Below, piece after piece: positions 31,140-42,291 of a stretch of 64,000 nt of DNA. The stretch is from Symbiodinium sp. CCMP2592 (Eukaryota; Sar; Dinophyceae; Suessiales; Symbiodiniaceae), in assembly GCA_905221615.1 (NCBI GenBank), contig CAJNDT010002002.1, forward strand, positions 744,001-808,000, written 5' to 3'. The position numbers and the translations under genes are program-made. The first letter of the stretch is position 1; every line of letters begins with the position of its first letter. Under the pieces are notes generated by a model, which was not told the DNA's origin, searched no databases, and worked only from the letters and a program-made list of their open reading frames with translations.

Positions 31140-31445
31140 TGCCCCCGACCGATAACCTCAACCTCTAACCTCAACCCTGAACCCCAAACCATCAGCCTTC
31201 AATCCTTCAGCTAGTCTGGCATGCCATGGATCAGGCTTTGTCCCACCCTCCTTAAACCTTACACGCATGTCCTAAATCCCTAAACCCGAAATCCCACACC
31301 CTAAGCCCTATAAACCCTAAGTCCTACATCCTGAACCCTAAATCCTTCAATCCCTAAATCCTAAATCCCTAAATCCCTAAATCCTGAAATCTCTCAATCC
31401 CTATAAACCCTAAATCCTGAAATACCTCAATCCCTAAATCCTGAA
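31140..31445 (-). repeat. Degenerate CCCTAAA / CCCTAAATC text
   Basis: AATCCCTAAATCCTGAA-type units, diverged from the telomere motif. 31446-31655 after it is TTTAGGG-like and otherwise empty. Confidence 0.8.
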
Positions 31446-31655
31446 CCCGAGAGGCAGAGGCGACATTTGCGATTCGGAAGTTGAGCACAAGGTTTCCGAA
31501 TTGAGATCTACAGTTTAGGGTTTTGCGGTTGACAAAGGGGTCTAGGGTTTAGGGGCTTAGGGTTGAGGGGTCGAGGGTTGAGGGTTTAGGCATCTAGGAG
31601 CTTGATGCCGGGGATGAGGTGTTCGGAGATCAACGGTTGGGGGGCTCAGGATTCA

Positions 31656-31765
31656 CCCAGAGCCTCCAAAACCCCTCAATTAAGGAATATCCCGCAAATT
31701 ATAATAGGATCCCTATTCTGATTTTGAGGTATATTCCTTAATTAAGGGGTTTTGGAGGCTCTGGG
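31656..31765. mobile_element. Foldback element, family F, copy 2
   Basis: Best F copy: CCCAGAGCCTCCAAAACCCC / GGGGTTTTGGAGGCTCTGGG. Outside it GGGGCTCAGGATT occurs on both sides, longer than the usual duplications here. Confidence 0.9.
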
Positions 31766-31841
31766 AGGGGCTCAGGATTTACGTCCATGAAAGACAAGTC
31801 GCTGCAGCCACGCATCGATTCAATGCTGAACTCGACATTTA

Positions 31842-31960
31842 CTAGGATGCCCAGTAGTACCCTTCTTCCCCTTTTGTAATCCTAGGTCCTAGGTTCCTTA
31901 TAAAGTTACCCGATACGAAAAAGGGAGCCCTTCTTATTCTTATGTTACTGGGCATCCTAG
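31842..31960. mobile_element. Foldback element, family M, copy 2
   Basis: CTAGGATGCCCAGTA / TTACTGGGCATCCTAG, TTTA on both sides. The centre has TCCTAGG repeated. Confidence 0.88.
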
Positions 31961-32034
31961 TTTATAGTTTGCCAACTCCAAAGCCGAAAAGCCCCAAGAC
32001 CCGTTGAGGGCCAGCCCACCCGGCCAACCACTAA

Positions 32035-32152
32035 TACAAAGGCCTTAACAATCAGAATAGGGTCTTGGCTTGGGGCCCATTATACTATAATACAAAAAGG
32101 AACACCGAAATAGTATAGGTAACTTATTAGGGCCCCTGTATTACATCATCGG
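32035..32152. mobile_element. Foldback element, family G, copy 6
   Basis: AAAGGCCTTAACAATCAGAA ... TATTAGGGCCCCTGTATTA. Confidence 0.75.
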
Positions 32153-32552
32153 AGTGCTTCTACATCATCCGCAATCCTCCAGGCGCTGTCTTTCATTTGA
32201 TGCTTGCGTTGCCGCTTCCTCAGCCGTCTTCGGGCTTGAGCAGCCGTCAACCCTAATCCCTAAATCCCAAACCCTACACCCTCAATCCGTGAATCCCAAC
32301 CTACTATGAATTTATGTTTTCTTTCCCCAAAACACTCAGAGTTTAAGGGTTGGGGTTTGGGGTTCCCAGAACCGCTTGTCAAAGAAAGATGCGTTAAACC
32401 GTCGCAAGACGCAAGACACCCCACAATCGGAATAAGGTAGGAACGAGGAACCTAATCCCCGAACCCGGAAAGGCGACATCCTAATTCCAAGGCGGTTCAA
32501 CCCCAAAATCTCTCCTCTGTGTCTTCCGATTGAAGCCTTTCCTAAACACGTA

Positions 32553-32647
32553 TAGTGAACCCCAGAAAGTTGGAAACAGGATCAAGGACAAATATGCATT
32601 ACTCTTAAGGATTGCGCATATGGGGTTTCCATCTTTTGGGCTTCTGC
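32553..32647. mobile_element. Foldback element, family J, copy 3
   Basis: AGTGAACCCCAGAAAGTTGG ... CCATCTTTTGGGCTTCT. 32153-32552 before it shows no gene. Confidence 0.75.
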
Positions 32648-32725
32648 CATAAGCTCAATTTCAAACTGGGTTTGCTTCATTCAGATAGATCACAGCATAT
32701 CCCAAAAGCCGATCCCCAGATCGCT

Positions 32726-32834
32726 CCCAGAATCCACTGTCCCTTAATTAAGGGGAATATACCTGAAATTATAGTGGGGATCCCTAAGATGATTTAAGGA
32801 ATATTCCTGAAGTAAGGCGTATTGGAGTCTCTGG
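32726..32834. mobile_element. Foldback element, family F, copy 3
   Basis: CCCAGAATCCACTGTCCCTT ... GTATTGGAGTCTCTGGG. Confidence 0.78.
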
Positions 32835-32904
32835 GTTCTCTTGAAGCATGCTAGTACCTCCGGTGTATCTCCGGATGGAGAACGTAGCATGCCGCCGCAT
32901 TATG

Positions 32905-33118
32905 AGCCAACCCTAAACCCTAAACCCCTAAAACCTAAAACCGTAAACCCTAACCCAAAACCCCTAAACACCTTAAAACCCAAAACCGTAAACCCCTAAA
33001 ACCCAAAACCGTAAACCCCTAAAATCCCATACCATAAACCCCTAAAGCCCAAACCCGTAAACCCCTAAACCCCGAAACCCCTAAAGCCTAAAACCGTAAA
33101 CCCCTAAACCCTAAACCG
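32905..33118 (-). repeat. Telomere-like array with CCGTAAACCCCTAAAA units
   Basis: Alternating AACCGTAAACCCCTAAA and AACCC units; a TTTAGGG stretch in the opposite orientation follows at 33190-33255. Confidence 0.88.
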
Positions 33119-33281
33119 GGTAAAGGGCCTCCCCCAGGAAGATTTTGCCGCACAAAGTGTGCAGAGTCGCCACAGCAAAAAAAGCACGGTTAAGGGTTTA
33201 GGGTATAGGGTTTAGGTTTTAGGGTTTTGGGTATAGGGTTTAGGGTTTAGGGTTGATCCTGCTCCCAATGACATATTGGCT

Positions 33282-33375
33282 GTAAACTTAACTTTTCAAC
33301 TTTTGGGGTTCTTATAAGGTAGTCGATTTTTGAAAGTTTCGACTTTTATTTCCTTGGGCTTTGGGCCAGTGAGAT
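33282..33375. repeat. Dispersed repeat N, copy 2
   Basis: Matches 8901-8992 through GGGCCAGTGAGAT. Confidence 0.75.
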
Positions 33376-33499
33376 GAGATGCTGGATACTACTAGTTTTC
33401 CGGTGCCAAGACTATGCAGCCAATGCCATAGCTTCGATGCCTTGCCGTACCCACATCTCTACTTTGACGTCTGGTCCTGGCGGTGCTGGTGGTTCAGTA

Positions 33500-33602
33500 A
33501 TATTGGGGGCCTTCAGACTTACCCCTACCAGTTTTGGGGGGTGCCGTATGATATTACAATTAGTACAGTGGGCCCCAAGCCCTATTCTAATATTCAAGGC
33601 CC
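33500..33602. mobile_element. Foldback element, family G, copy 7
   Basis: ATTGGGGGCCTTCAGACTTA ... CTAATATTCAAGGCCC. Confidence 0.7.
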
Positions 33603-33787
33603 GTCTCTTGCTCGTATAGTGTATAGTAATAAAGCCCAATCTATAAGTTGTAGATCTCCGTTTAACCCTTTAAAGGAACTTCTATGACTATTCGAATTAT
33701 AAAGGCGCCCACATTGCCTTATAAAGCGATGGCAACGAGGCCACCAACACCGCCGGCACGTCCGTCAATGGCACCCTCTATCCCGTA

Positions 33788-33878
33788 GGACCCCCAAAAA
33801 GGGCATAAGCACAAGCACTTTGTTGGGATTTCCTTACCTTATTGAGCTTCCTTATAAGGGGTGCATATGGGATATCCC
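33788..33878. mobile_element. Foldback element, family R, copy 1 (right arm lost)
   Basis: GGACCCCCAAAAAGGGCATA ... GCATATGGGATATCCC; a family A fragment starts at 33891. Confidence 0.7.
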
Positions 33879-33963
33879 GACTATCAGTTACCCTAAGGGT
33901 CCACGTGCCCAAATAGGGTTCCTTAAAGGGTCCGTTTCAGGGTTCGATAACTGTTGGCGGTTT

Positions 33964-34072
33964 AAGTGTCCATGTACCCAATGAGTATAAGCTTTGGCCT
34001 TAAGGTACTCCCTATATAGGTACATGTGGCCCAAAGTATATACTATTTGGGTACATTGACCCTTTGCCTGAA
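33964..34072. mobile_element. Foldback element, family A, copy 6
   Basis: AAGTGTCCATGTACCCAATG ... TTTGGGTACATTGACCCTTT. Confidence 0.8.
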
Positions 34073-34169
34073 ATCAAAAGCCGGATGAGGCCGCTTCCTC
34101 CAGCGTCGTTCTACCCCTTCAGCGCCAGTTGCCTCGCCCTCTATGCGTCTCGCTGGCTATTTTCTTACC

Positions 34170-34255
34170 AAGAGTGTCCAAGTACTCCTTCTGGTAGGAC
34201 TTCAAAGCATTTCTGGGTATCAAACGCCCTCTAAATACGGACTACTTGGACGTTT
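34170..34255. mobile_element. Foldback element, family T, copy 3
   Basis: AGAGTGTCCAAGTACTCCTT ... ACGGACTACTTGGACGTTTA. Confidence 0.7.
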
Positions 34256-34383
34256 ACTCCCTAAACCATAATAACCGCACACCCCTAAACCCTGAAGTCC
34301 CACAAACAAGAAATACTTGGACCTTTAGAATTTAATGTTCAGGGTTTCGGGTTTAGGGCTCACGGGTCTCCATCTTCGGATTA

Positions 34384-34505
34384 TCCAAGGGTAGAAGGAG
34401 GGACCCTTAATTACGACTCCGGGAGGTGGTTACTTTCAGAGTTTATGACAGGACTCTGGAGTCTGGAGGTCTATCTGGGGTTTTAGACTCCGGGTTTTAT
34501 GATAT
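34384..34505 (+). repeat. Duplicated block, empty copy, after a family P arm
   Basis: A lone P arm (CAAGGGTAGAAGGAGGGACC) is followed by the block also present at 22877-23086, here without the family A element. Confidence 0.78.
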
Positions 34506-34640
34506 CCAAGGGTAAAAGGAAGGACCCTTAATAAGGACCCCTAGGTATAAAAACCTTATTAATATAGCGATTATATACCCATTATATAGCCCATTACAGG
34601 GTAGGGGTCCCCATTAAGGGTTCCTCCTTTTCCCCTTTGG
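34506..34640. mobile_element. Foldback element, family P, copy 2
   Basis: CAAGGGTAAAAGGAAGGACC ... GGGTTCCTCCTTTTCCCCTT. Confidence 0.82.
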
Positions 34641-34764
34641 CAGGTGGCCCTGAAGAAAGCTTTTTCGGTTTCCCCAAAGTGTTCGTTGCCATAGCCCCAG
34701 AGCCGAAAAGCCTCTAAAGCCTAACGTAATTCCTTTTTGGGGATTACCTTCTAGGATTCTATAC

Positions 34765-34872
34765 ATGGGTGGCTGTCAATATTAGGAATATTACCTATAG
34801 TCTCCAATGTAGTTCCTGTTTTTGGTTAGCCAGTTTTATGGTTAGGATCCTATAATAGAGGACTATAGGTAA
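34765..34872. mobile_element. Family C left end with a foldback element inside it
   Basis: GGGTGGCTGTCAATATTAG at the left (family C), then a separate palindrome TTACCTATAGTC / GACTATAGGTAA at about 34790-34872. Confidence 0.6.
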
Positions 34873-34959
34873 AGCCTAACCCCCTAAACTGCACACCCCG
34901 CAACCTTCATTCCTAGAACCCTCACTTTGTCTGTCTGGTTCTTGCTAGGGAATGGATCC

Positions 34960-35070
34960 CTATGACCCAGAGTAGACCCTTATTCCCGTTTTTGAGGCTT
35001 AGGTTCCCTTATAAACCCCTTTCAACCAAAAAGGGCACCCTTTTTATTCCTAGGTTACTCTTAGGTCTAG
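34960..35070. mobile_element. Foldback element, family L, copy 2
   Basis: CTATGACCCAGAGTAGACCC ... GGTTACTCTTAGGTCTAG. Confidence 0.8.
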
Positions 35071-35368
35071 TCTCTATGATAGCCTTTTAAGGTCCCCGAT
35101 AGTAGCCCCAATTAATCGATTATACTATTATGGAGATATCTGGTATTTCACAACCCTGAACCCTGAAGAAGTGCTTAAAGAAACCCTGAACCCTAGACCC
35201 TGAAGAAGTCCTTGAAACAAAAACCCTAAAGCCTAAACCCCTAAACCCTGAACCCTTAACCCTCAAAGGAACCCGCAACTAAGAACCAGTCAGTTGTTGG
35301 CAGGCTGGAGCTGTTTGGGGCCCCAGATGCCATGGAGGAGCTCATGGGATCGTAGGTCAGGGTCCCTA

Positions 35369-35478
35369 CTTGGAGGATCATGGAACTTAGTAAGTTAGGT
35401 TATAAGTACCCTAATTGGGGTTATAAGTATAGTTACCGTAATAAGAACCCTAGTTACTAAGTCCCATGATCCTTTAAG
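35369..35478. mobile_element. Foldback element, family D, copy 6
   Basis: CTTGGAGGATCATGGAAC ... GTCCCATGATCCTTTAAG with TA on both sides. 35071-35368 before it holds degenerate CCCTGAA text. Confidence 0.88.
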
Positions 35479-35850
35479 TAAGGATCTGTTTAGTTTGGAC
35501 TGGGTTCCTTTAAGGAAGGTTCTTTTTGAGGGTTTAGGGTTTCTTGAAGGGCTTCTTTGGGGTTTAGGGTTTCTTTAAGGGCTTCTTTAGGGTCGCTAAT
35601 TGCCAGACATCTCCTCGATCGCCTTCACTTGTGATAGGTTTTTCGGAACAGCCCATAGAGAGCCTGCTTGAGGATAACACCATAAAAACCCTAAGCCCTA
35701 AAAGCCCTAAACCCTAAATGCCCTAAACCCTGAACCCTAAAGCCCAAATCCTAAACCCTAAACCCTATAGTCAATGACCGGTGTATCCAGCCGTTTCATC
35801 GCCAGCCGAAACACGCCTTGAGCCCGCGCCCCCCAAAAATCCGTGTCGCA
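35479..35850. repeat. Short GGGCTTCTTT tandem and CCCTAAA text
   Basis: TTTAGGGTTTCTTGAAGGGC-like units to 35590, then CCCTAAA variants at 35690-35770. No gene. Confidence 0.7.
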
Positions 35851-35951
35851 CGGTTGATGATAGAAATCCTGCAGGACCCATGATAAGGAATATACCAAAA
35901 TTCCCATAGTCTAGGGTCATTAAGGTAATGCAGGGTTTATATCATCAATAG
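35851..35951. mobile_element. Foldback element, family E, copy 6
   Basis: CGGTTGATGATAGAAATCC ... TTTATATCATCAATAG. Confidence 0.83.
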
Positions 35952-36080
35952 TAGTTGTGAATTCGCCGTAAAAAAGGGATCTATAGGGTTCTACAGGGGA
36001 TTTATGGGGTTCCAAAAGGGGCATTAATCTGACCGTTAGTGACTAACGGTTAGTCCCTTAGAGTTTGTTGGATTACTTCT

Positions 36081-36211
36081 CAAAGGGGAAAAGGAGGGAC
36101 CCTTAATGGGGACCCCTACCCTATAATGGGCTATATAATGGGTATATAATAGCTATAAATTAAGGGTATATACCTGGGGGTCTTTATTAAGGGTCCCTCC
36201 TTTTACCCTTG
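36081..36211. mobile_element. Foldback element, family P, copy 3
   Basis: CAAAGGGGAAAAGGAGGGAC ... GTCCCTCCTTTTACCCTTG. Just upstream, 36032-36057 holds a small separate palindrome (GACCGTTAGTGACTAACGGT). Confidence 0.85.
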
Positions 36212-37060
36212 GAACTTCCCGGTTTTCCAAGATCTTGATTCCGGAAATATACATGTATATAGTATGTTTACATTATGGTAGGATCCCTGATGTGAAAAAA
36301 AAGCAACCTTCAAACAGTAGTCCTCTAGTTTTTGCAAAAGATCTGGGTGAGAAAAAAACGTGAAGCAGCGCCAGTGGATGTCACTGATTTCATATTCTGG
36401 GTTATTCTATCGTACGGCCCAGCGTCCGTTGTGGACTCTTCGGGTCTCAGCCTAGACCCCAAGCATTGAAGCCCCCAAACCCCTTAACCTTAGACCCCCA
36501 AAACATCCAAAGCCCAAAAGCCATTTACTTACTAAGGCCGGACGCCGTGTCCAACTTCTGTCTGGTGGCGGAAAGGGTTGCGCCCCTTCTTGGCCGGCTG
36601 CTGTGGTGGGGTTCCTGGTTCCTTTCTGCAGGGTCTTTAGGACTCTTTAGGCTTTGAATGGGTTTTACAAGATGTCATAAGGTTTTTCTAGGGTTTTGTG
36701 GGTTATATGTTTGTTTTTGTACGGCTTTCTGGGATTTTTGAGCGGGGTAAGGGTTTTTTGTGGGGGGTAAGGGGGCACGCGTCTCCCAGTGCCACCGTTG
36801 TCTACCCGTCTACTTGCTGGGATTTCAAAAATCGGATCTGACGAATGGGAACCCTGAGTCCATCGGTTTAGGGTTAAGGGTTAAGGGTTTAGGATGAAGG
36901 ATTTAGGGCTTAGGGCTTAGGGTTTAGGGCTTTTAGGGTTTAGGGTCCATAATCCTTCTATACTCGTGTACAGAAGAGAGGCCCTCTAATCTAAACATCT
37001 ATAAAATCCCTCTGATTAGTACAGTGCTCTTGTATGTGCAAGCCTTTCGTTTGGAGCCTG
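36212..37060. other. Unassigned stretch
   Basis: TTTAGGG-like text at 36860-36950; no gene recognised. Confidence 0.5.
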
Positions 37061-37174
37061 GGGTAGGGGCCTACATAAGTTGCAATACTCTTTTGAGGGT
37101 TCCTGTTTAGAGTTATATGATTAGCACAACATGCCACCTAAACCTTGTTAAAGTTCGGCAAGGCCCCTATATTG
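37061..37174. mobile_element. Foldback element, family G, copy 8 (diverged)
   Basis: GGGTAGGGGCCTACATAAGT ... AAGTTCGGCAAGGCCCCTA. Confidence 0.55.
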
Positions 37175-37273
37175 TAGAACTCTAATTACTATAGAACGCT
37201 ATCCTTCATTTCTTTCATTTTCCTTGTTTTCATTCATTGCATGTGCCTCTTTCATTTCACTCATTGCAGATCG

Positions 37274-37475
37274 TTTTAAAGGCTCCTTTCAAGGGTTCTC
37301 TTCAGCGCCCCTTTTTGAAAGGCTCGTTTGAAGGGTCCTTTCAATGGCTCCTTGTTTGGGGTCTAGTAGGGTTCAGGTTTAAGGGCTCAGTTGGGCGCGT
37401 TTCCTTTTAAGGATTCCTTTAAGGGTTGTTTCAGGGAGGTTCCCTTCAAGGGCATCGTACGGGTTCCTTTTGAGA
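37274..37475 (+). repeat. Degenerate tandem of GGCTCCTTTCAAGGG units
   Basis: Several copies of GGCTCCTTTCAAGGGTTC with changes, related to repeat V. Confidence 0.65.
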
Positions 37476-37504
37476 GTTCTATGAAGTTTTCGGGTTTTGG
37501 GCTT

Positions 37505-37524
37505 CTGTAAGCCTTTGGCTCAAG
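37505..37524 (+). repeat. Candidate single spliced-leader relict
   Basis: CTGTAAGCCTTTGGCTCAAG resembles the end of the dinoflagellate spliced leader, with TTTGGCTCAAG exact. No tandem copies, so weaker than the one at 30670. The following 37525-37900 has no identified protein. Confidence 0.35.
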
Positions 37525-37937
37525 GCCACCAGGAGTTTATCGGAGCAGCACCCACGTCGGACGCCATCCAGAACGTGATTCGTTGAATCCAAATCCAACA
37601 CCGCGTCCCCAGAGGCCCGAATAAAATGGCCCTGCACTTCCTAACCAACAACTACTCTACTAACCTGAAGCCACTCAATCGTTTAGTTCAAGGCAGTTGT
37701 GTGTTTAGACCCGTGTAGGGTTTATAAATCATGAAAGCCCATGAACTCTGAAAGCTCGAGCCTCAAAACTGATAAAATCGCTAAACCCCATCCCCTCTCA
37801 ACAACAATCAACTTTAGCTGAACCCTATACCCTGAACCACTACCACCTGTTAAGAGCGCAAAAGAATACTGATACAGTAGAAATCAACAAGTCAAGCAAG
37901 CATGCAAACAGACGCAAACGGTGAACATGTGTACATG

Positions 37938-38140
37938 CATGCTGATACACATATATATATATATATATATCTGTCTATCTATCTATGTGTTCAAGTACTG
38001 TCTCATCTAGATACCTACCTACGTATACGGATACACATGCACGCATGCATGCATGCATGCATGTATGTGTGTGTATACATACATACATACATGCATACAT
38101 ACATACATGCATGTGTATATATATATATATATATATATAT
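37938..38140. repeat. AT and ATGC/ACAT microsatellites
   Basis: (AT)n at 37950-37972, ATGC/TACA repeats at 38030-38112, (AT)n at 38113-38140. Confidence 0.93.
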
Positions 38141-38238
38141 GGTCACCCCCCCCCCCATGACAGACCATGCCCTTTCGACTCAGTCGTAGTGCATGGTGTG
38201 TGTGATCGGGGGGAGGGGGCACTCAGCTTTCAAAGCCT

Positions 38239-38626
38239 CAATTCCAAAATTTCCAAAATTTCCAAAATTCTCTCCCCTAACTTTCCGGATTTCCAAAATT
38301 TCCAAAATTTCCAAAATTTCCAAAATTTCCGAAATTTCCAAAATTTCCAAAATTTCCAAAATTTCCAAAATTTCCAAAAAGTCCGCCCTTATGTTTTGGA
38401 AAAATCCTGTCGACTAGGTCGGGAAATTTTGGAAATTTTGGAAATTTTGGAAATTTTGGAAATTTTGGAAATTTTGGAAATTTTGGAAATTTTGGAAATT
38501 TTGGAAATTTGGAAATTTTGGAAATTTTGGAAATTTCGGAAATTTTGGAAATTTTGGAAATTTTGGAAATTTTGGAAATGCGGAAAGTTAGGGGAGAGAA
38601 TTTTGGAAATTTTGGAAATGCTGGAA
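38239..38626. repeat. Giant hairpin of TTTCCAAAA / TTTTGGAAA repeats
   Basis: Left arm 38239-38381 repeats the 9-mer TTTCCAAAA; right arm 38424-38626 repeats its complement. Both arms carry the same unique tag: TCTCTCCCCTAACTTTCCG at 38269-38287 and its exact complement at 38581-38599. Loop about 40 bp. Long frames of EIL, FPK or ISK repeats are artefacts. Confidence 0.95.
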
Positions 38627-38829
38627 TCTGTTCTATATATGACTCAAGTAAGATTACTGTGTAGTGCTTACTATGTAGTGTATCAGCACAACCCTCATCC
38701 ATACACGTGTGCTCTGTAATTCCTTTCTTGGTAGGACACCCGCGCGCCTTGTCGTGCTAGTCTCCGCATCGGACCAGATTACTTGCAAAGGCAAGGGCTG
38801 TCAATACTCATGCCCATATTTACACGAAT

Positions 38830-40260
38830 ATCTCTCTATCTATCTGTATATCTATATATACATATATGTATTGATACTCCTACATATAGTATTGCCATTG
38901 AACATACTGACATTGATCATTTGTTGAATGCTCAAGCTAATACCAGCATTACTACTAATATTACACTTCTATAAAGCTTAGTACGAATATGCATAACACA
39001 AATACTAAGATTGATTAGTATTGCTCTTAGTACTCCTACGCATATCAATAACCATATTCATATTGATAATAATGTATAATAATACCAATACTAACACACA
39101 CCTGTATGTACTAATGTACATAAACATGCATACCACCATATTAAAATACAAATCCTTTAACTCACTCATGAATTCAACTGTTAGAATTTCACGTGGTCAA
39201 GAGTAATAACAATACAAACATTCTTTCGAATGTATATCATCAATAATATGATAGTACTAACGCTAACACTACTGCTAATACTTAACACAAAATCTATACT
39301 AACATCAATATTTACATAGCTATTTATACTCCTACGAATACGAATACGTAAACCCTTGTGCGTTAACAGTAGTGCTATCACCAACACTAATACGGACTTT
39401 GATAATCTGCTGCATATTCAAGAATGCCACTAGTATTACCAGCATGAACACTCATATTATGGCTATTACGAGTATAAATAGTCCTACTTCTACTAGTATT
39501 GACATTAATACTCCTACGAATACCAATAGTATATTCATATTGATATGAAAACTAATACCATTACTAATAGACACCTGCATATACTCATGTACATAAAATA
39601 CGTACCACTATCTTAAGATACAGATATATACATCAGTGCATTCATGTATTAATGCTTTGGCATAGGCATATACCCATATACCAATGTATCAATATACTTC
39701 TCGTTGTTGTATGAATATACTATACGAATATGTGACTATAATCATATACGGCTACTGCACTATGCAAGAATACCGACATGACAAGTTCGTATACTAATAT
39801 GCCAACATACTGATATACTTATACATGATTAGATAAAACAGTAATATAGTACACATATTCGTACACTAATATGCTAACGTACGAATATACTGGTATGTCA
39901 ATATACTAGTAAGCTAATACAGCAGTATAGTAGTGTAGTCATGCACCAGTTGTACTAACATGTAAAATATACTAGTATACAAGTATGCAAATATTTTGCT
40001 GTCCGAATACATTGATGTATTGATATACTAATCTGCTAATATACGAGACTATCAATATACTAACATATCAAAACTAACTAGTTCTAATATTGATACTAAT
40101 ACTAGCACTTCTGCGAATATAAGCTGCTGTTAAACCCAGCATTAAGACTGATACTGATACTACTCGTAGCAGTGGTGCTGTATTACTGACATTGACACTG
40201 GCACTAGCGCTAACTCTAACACGAACATGAGCACTAACACTAATTTATAGTTGGCAATAT
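38830..40260. other. AT-rich low-complexity stretch
   Basis: Dense in ACTAATA, ATACTAATACC and similar words, clearly different in composition from both sides. No gene. Could be decayed microsatellite. Confidence 0.7.
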
Positions 40261-40490
40261 TGATACGTATACTTACAGCAAGCAATAGTACTAATATTAA
40301 TAACAATACTCACCCTAATACCGATACTACCACAAGACTATTACGTAACTCATGTGCCGCACGTCTGGTGCTATACTATATACCTCATGTAACGGTTTTG
40401 CTTCACAGAATATCGTTGTGCACGGTGTTTTTTAGACCCGTGGTCTGTCACCGGGGGGGGGGTGAGCATATATATATATATATATATACG

Positions 40491-41167
40491 AGTGAATGAA
40501 ACCTTTAGACCACGACCCCCCAAACCCGCTATACAAAAATTATCGAACGGAGGTTCGCCCTGCCCGGACTCCTGGCGGCCACCACAGCGGCGGCCGATTC
40601 TTCAGGCCTGGTGGTACTGCAAGCTGTTCGTGGGTTTAGGGTACAGTGGTTTTGGGTTTAGGGCTGTAGGTTTGTGGTTTGGGGTTGACATGGGTTTCGG
40701 ATTAGGCCTTCGGCGTAGGTTCGTTTTGCTTGGTGCATGCGCGATAATTCGTGTTTTCCGGGGTCTGCGGGAGTTCCGCGGGGGTTGAAGTTGTTCGTTC
40801 TCTTTTGTCTTGCGGCTCTACGGGCTTAGGGCTTAGAGGTTCTGCTTCAAGGCTTTATTAGAAGTGTATAGTAGTGTTTTGGGTGATCATGTAGAAGGGT
40901 TGAGGCTATATTCATATGTTTGAAGGGCTCCAACCGGATCGAAACGATTGAAAATGACTCTTGCAGCCTAGTCCCTGAACCCTAAACCCTCAAGCTTGGG
41001 ATGCATATTAAAGGGTTCCGCTTGAGGACTAGGATGTATTCACGGTATCAGGTGGTGAGTTGAAGCGTGTTTTGACCTGAAATGGTTTGGATTACAACAC
41101 GAAAGGTTGTGGTTGTCAAGTTTACGGACCTGGGAAAGGTTTTAGGGATCAAGGTTCACCAGGGTTG
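40491..41167. other. Unassigned stretch
   Basis: A GC-richer piece at 40540-40620 and TTTAGGG-like text after it; no protein recognised. Confidence 0.45.
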
Positions 41168-41277
41168 CTTGGAGGTTCATGGGTAGTTATAAGGTGCGTT
41201 ATAAGCCCGCCAATATGGGTTATAACTATACTTATCTTACTTATAAGCCCACTTATAACTACCCATGAACCTCCAAG
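41168..41277. mobile_element. Foldback element, family D, copy 7 (second arm type)
   Basis: CTTGGAGGTTCATGGGTAGT / ACTACCCATGAACCTCCAAG, TG on both sides. Arms differ from the GGATCATGGGACTTAG type but stay complementary. Confidence 0.9.
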
Positions 41278-41360
41278 TGCAGGGCGACAAACAAGCTTTG
41301 GGTTTTATAAGGGTTTGGCGCAGCGGCTCCGCTTGCTATAGGGGACGGAAGAACTACAAG

Positions 41361-41437
41361 TATTATTCCTTGCGGTTTCTTATTCGATTCATCCCAAAAT
41401 GTAGCCCAAAAGCCCCTATCTTAATTGTTGAGGCCCC
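41361..41437. mobile_element. Foldback element, family G, copy 9 (diverged)
   Basis: TATTATTCCTTGCGG and AATTGTTGAGGCCCCT; the next element starts at its end. Confidence 0.45.
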
Positions 41438-41439
41438 TA

Positions 41440-41552
41440 CCCAGACCCCAGGGACGATCCAAAAAGTAGATCCCTTAATGGGGGGTTCCTATAAAGTAGT
41501 ATAGGGCCCCAAATTAGGGGATCTACTTTCGAGATCCTCCCGGGGGTCTGGG
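41440..41552. mobile_element. Foldback element AB
   Basis: CCCAGACCCCAGGGACGATC / GATCCTCCCGGGGGTCTGGG, inner AGTAGATCCC / GGGGATCTACT, TA on both sides (41438-41439, 41553-41554). Confidence 0.83.
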
Positions 41553-41554
41553 TA

Positions 41555-42291
41555 TATCGCTTCAATCAGCTGAACCGAGTCGGAGACCTCAGCGACCCTA
41601 AGCCAAACCTTGGGTAGTATCATTAGGGAGACCCCTTGAAGCGTACCCCTTCTGAACCCTATTTCTGGCTCTCTTAAAAGGGACCTTATTGAGAGGGTCT
41701 ATATCCCCAAGGGTCCCCCTAATCCTAACTCCCAAACCTGAAGAGCCCATGCAAAGAAAGAGGGGTATCGTATATCAATTACGCTCTAAGCAGGACTGTC
41801 GTTGAAAAGTTTAGTTTCTGTGAGGTACCAGAAAACCGACATATCGAAAATTATGGGGTTTCTTCATACTCGCAACCTAAACTAAATTCACTCAGTTCTG
41901 TAATCAGAACCGATTAAGGTACACACCCTGAAAACCTGGTTCAGGTTTCTGGTCCACTTGGGTGAAGCAAGGCGATGGCAGTGATGCTCCGTTTGAGTAT
42001 CCGTGTCTCCGGCGTGTTTCCAAAGTGCGGGGTTCAGAGTTCGGGCTCACCGGCCACTATGGTATAGGGGTTAGGGCTTAGGGTTTAGGCTTTGGGGCTT
42101 GAGGTTTGGGGTTGAGTGTTTAGGGTTTTTTATACGGAGTGGGAGTTTGCAGGGTTGAGGATTTGGGGCTGTCTGTTACAGTGCTGGACTTGCTGCGTGT
42201 TGGGGTCTACAATAACGTTGCATCCATATACCCCCGACAGGTACTTAGGAAGAGTACCTCCGACGCATACCCAATCCCTCCATCGATATTA
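41555..42291. other. Unassigned stretch
   Basis: No gene recognised; TTTAGGG-like text near 42065-42125. Confidence 0.45.

Larger units (their letters stand above)
38113..40488. mobile_element. AT-rich 2.4-kb block bounded by inverted repeats
   Basis: Left end: an (AT)n run, then GGTCACCCCCCCCCCC and ATGACAGACCA. Right end, inverted: TGGTCTGTCACC, then GGTGAGC and (AT)n. The inside holds a giant 9-bp-repeat hairpin (38239-38626) and an AT-rich, ACTAATA-rich stretch. No transposase or other protein is visible, so it would be non-autonomous if mobile. Confidence 0.55.

Noticed and set aside
38180..38719. Long frames with EIL, FPK or ISK repeats on both strands
   Set aside because: Direct translation of the 9-bp hairpin repeat; no unique protein sequence.
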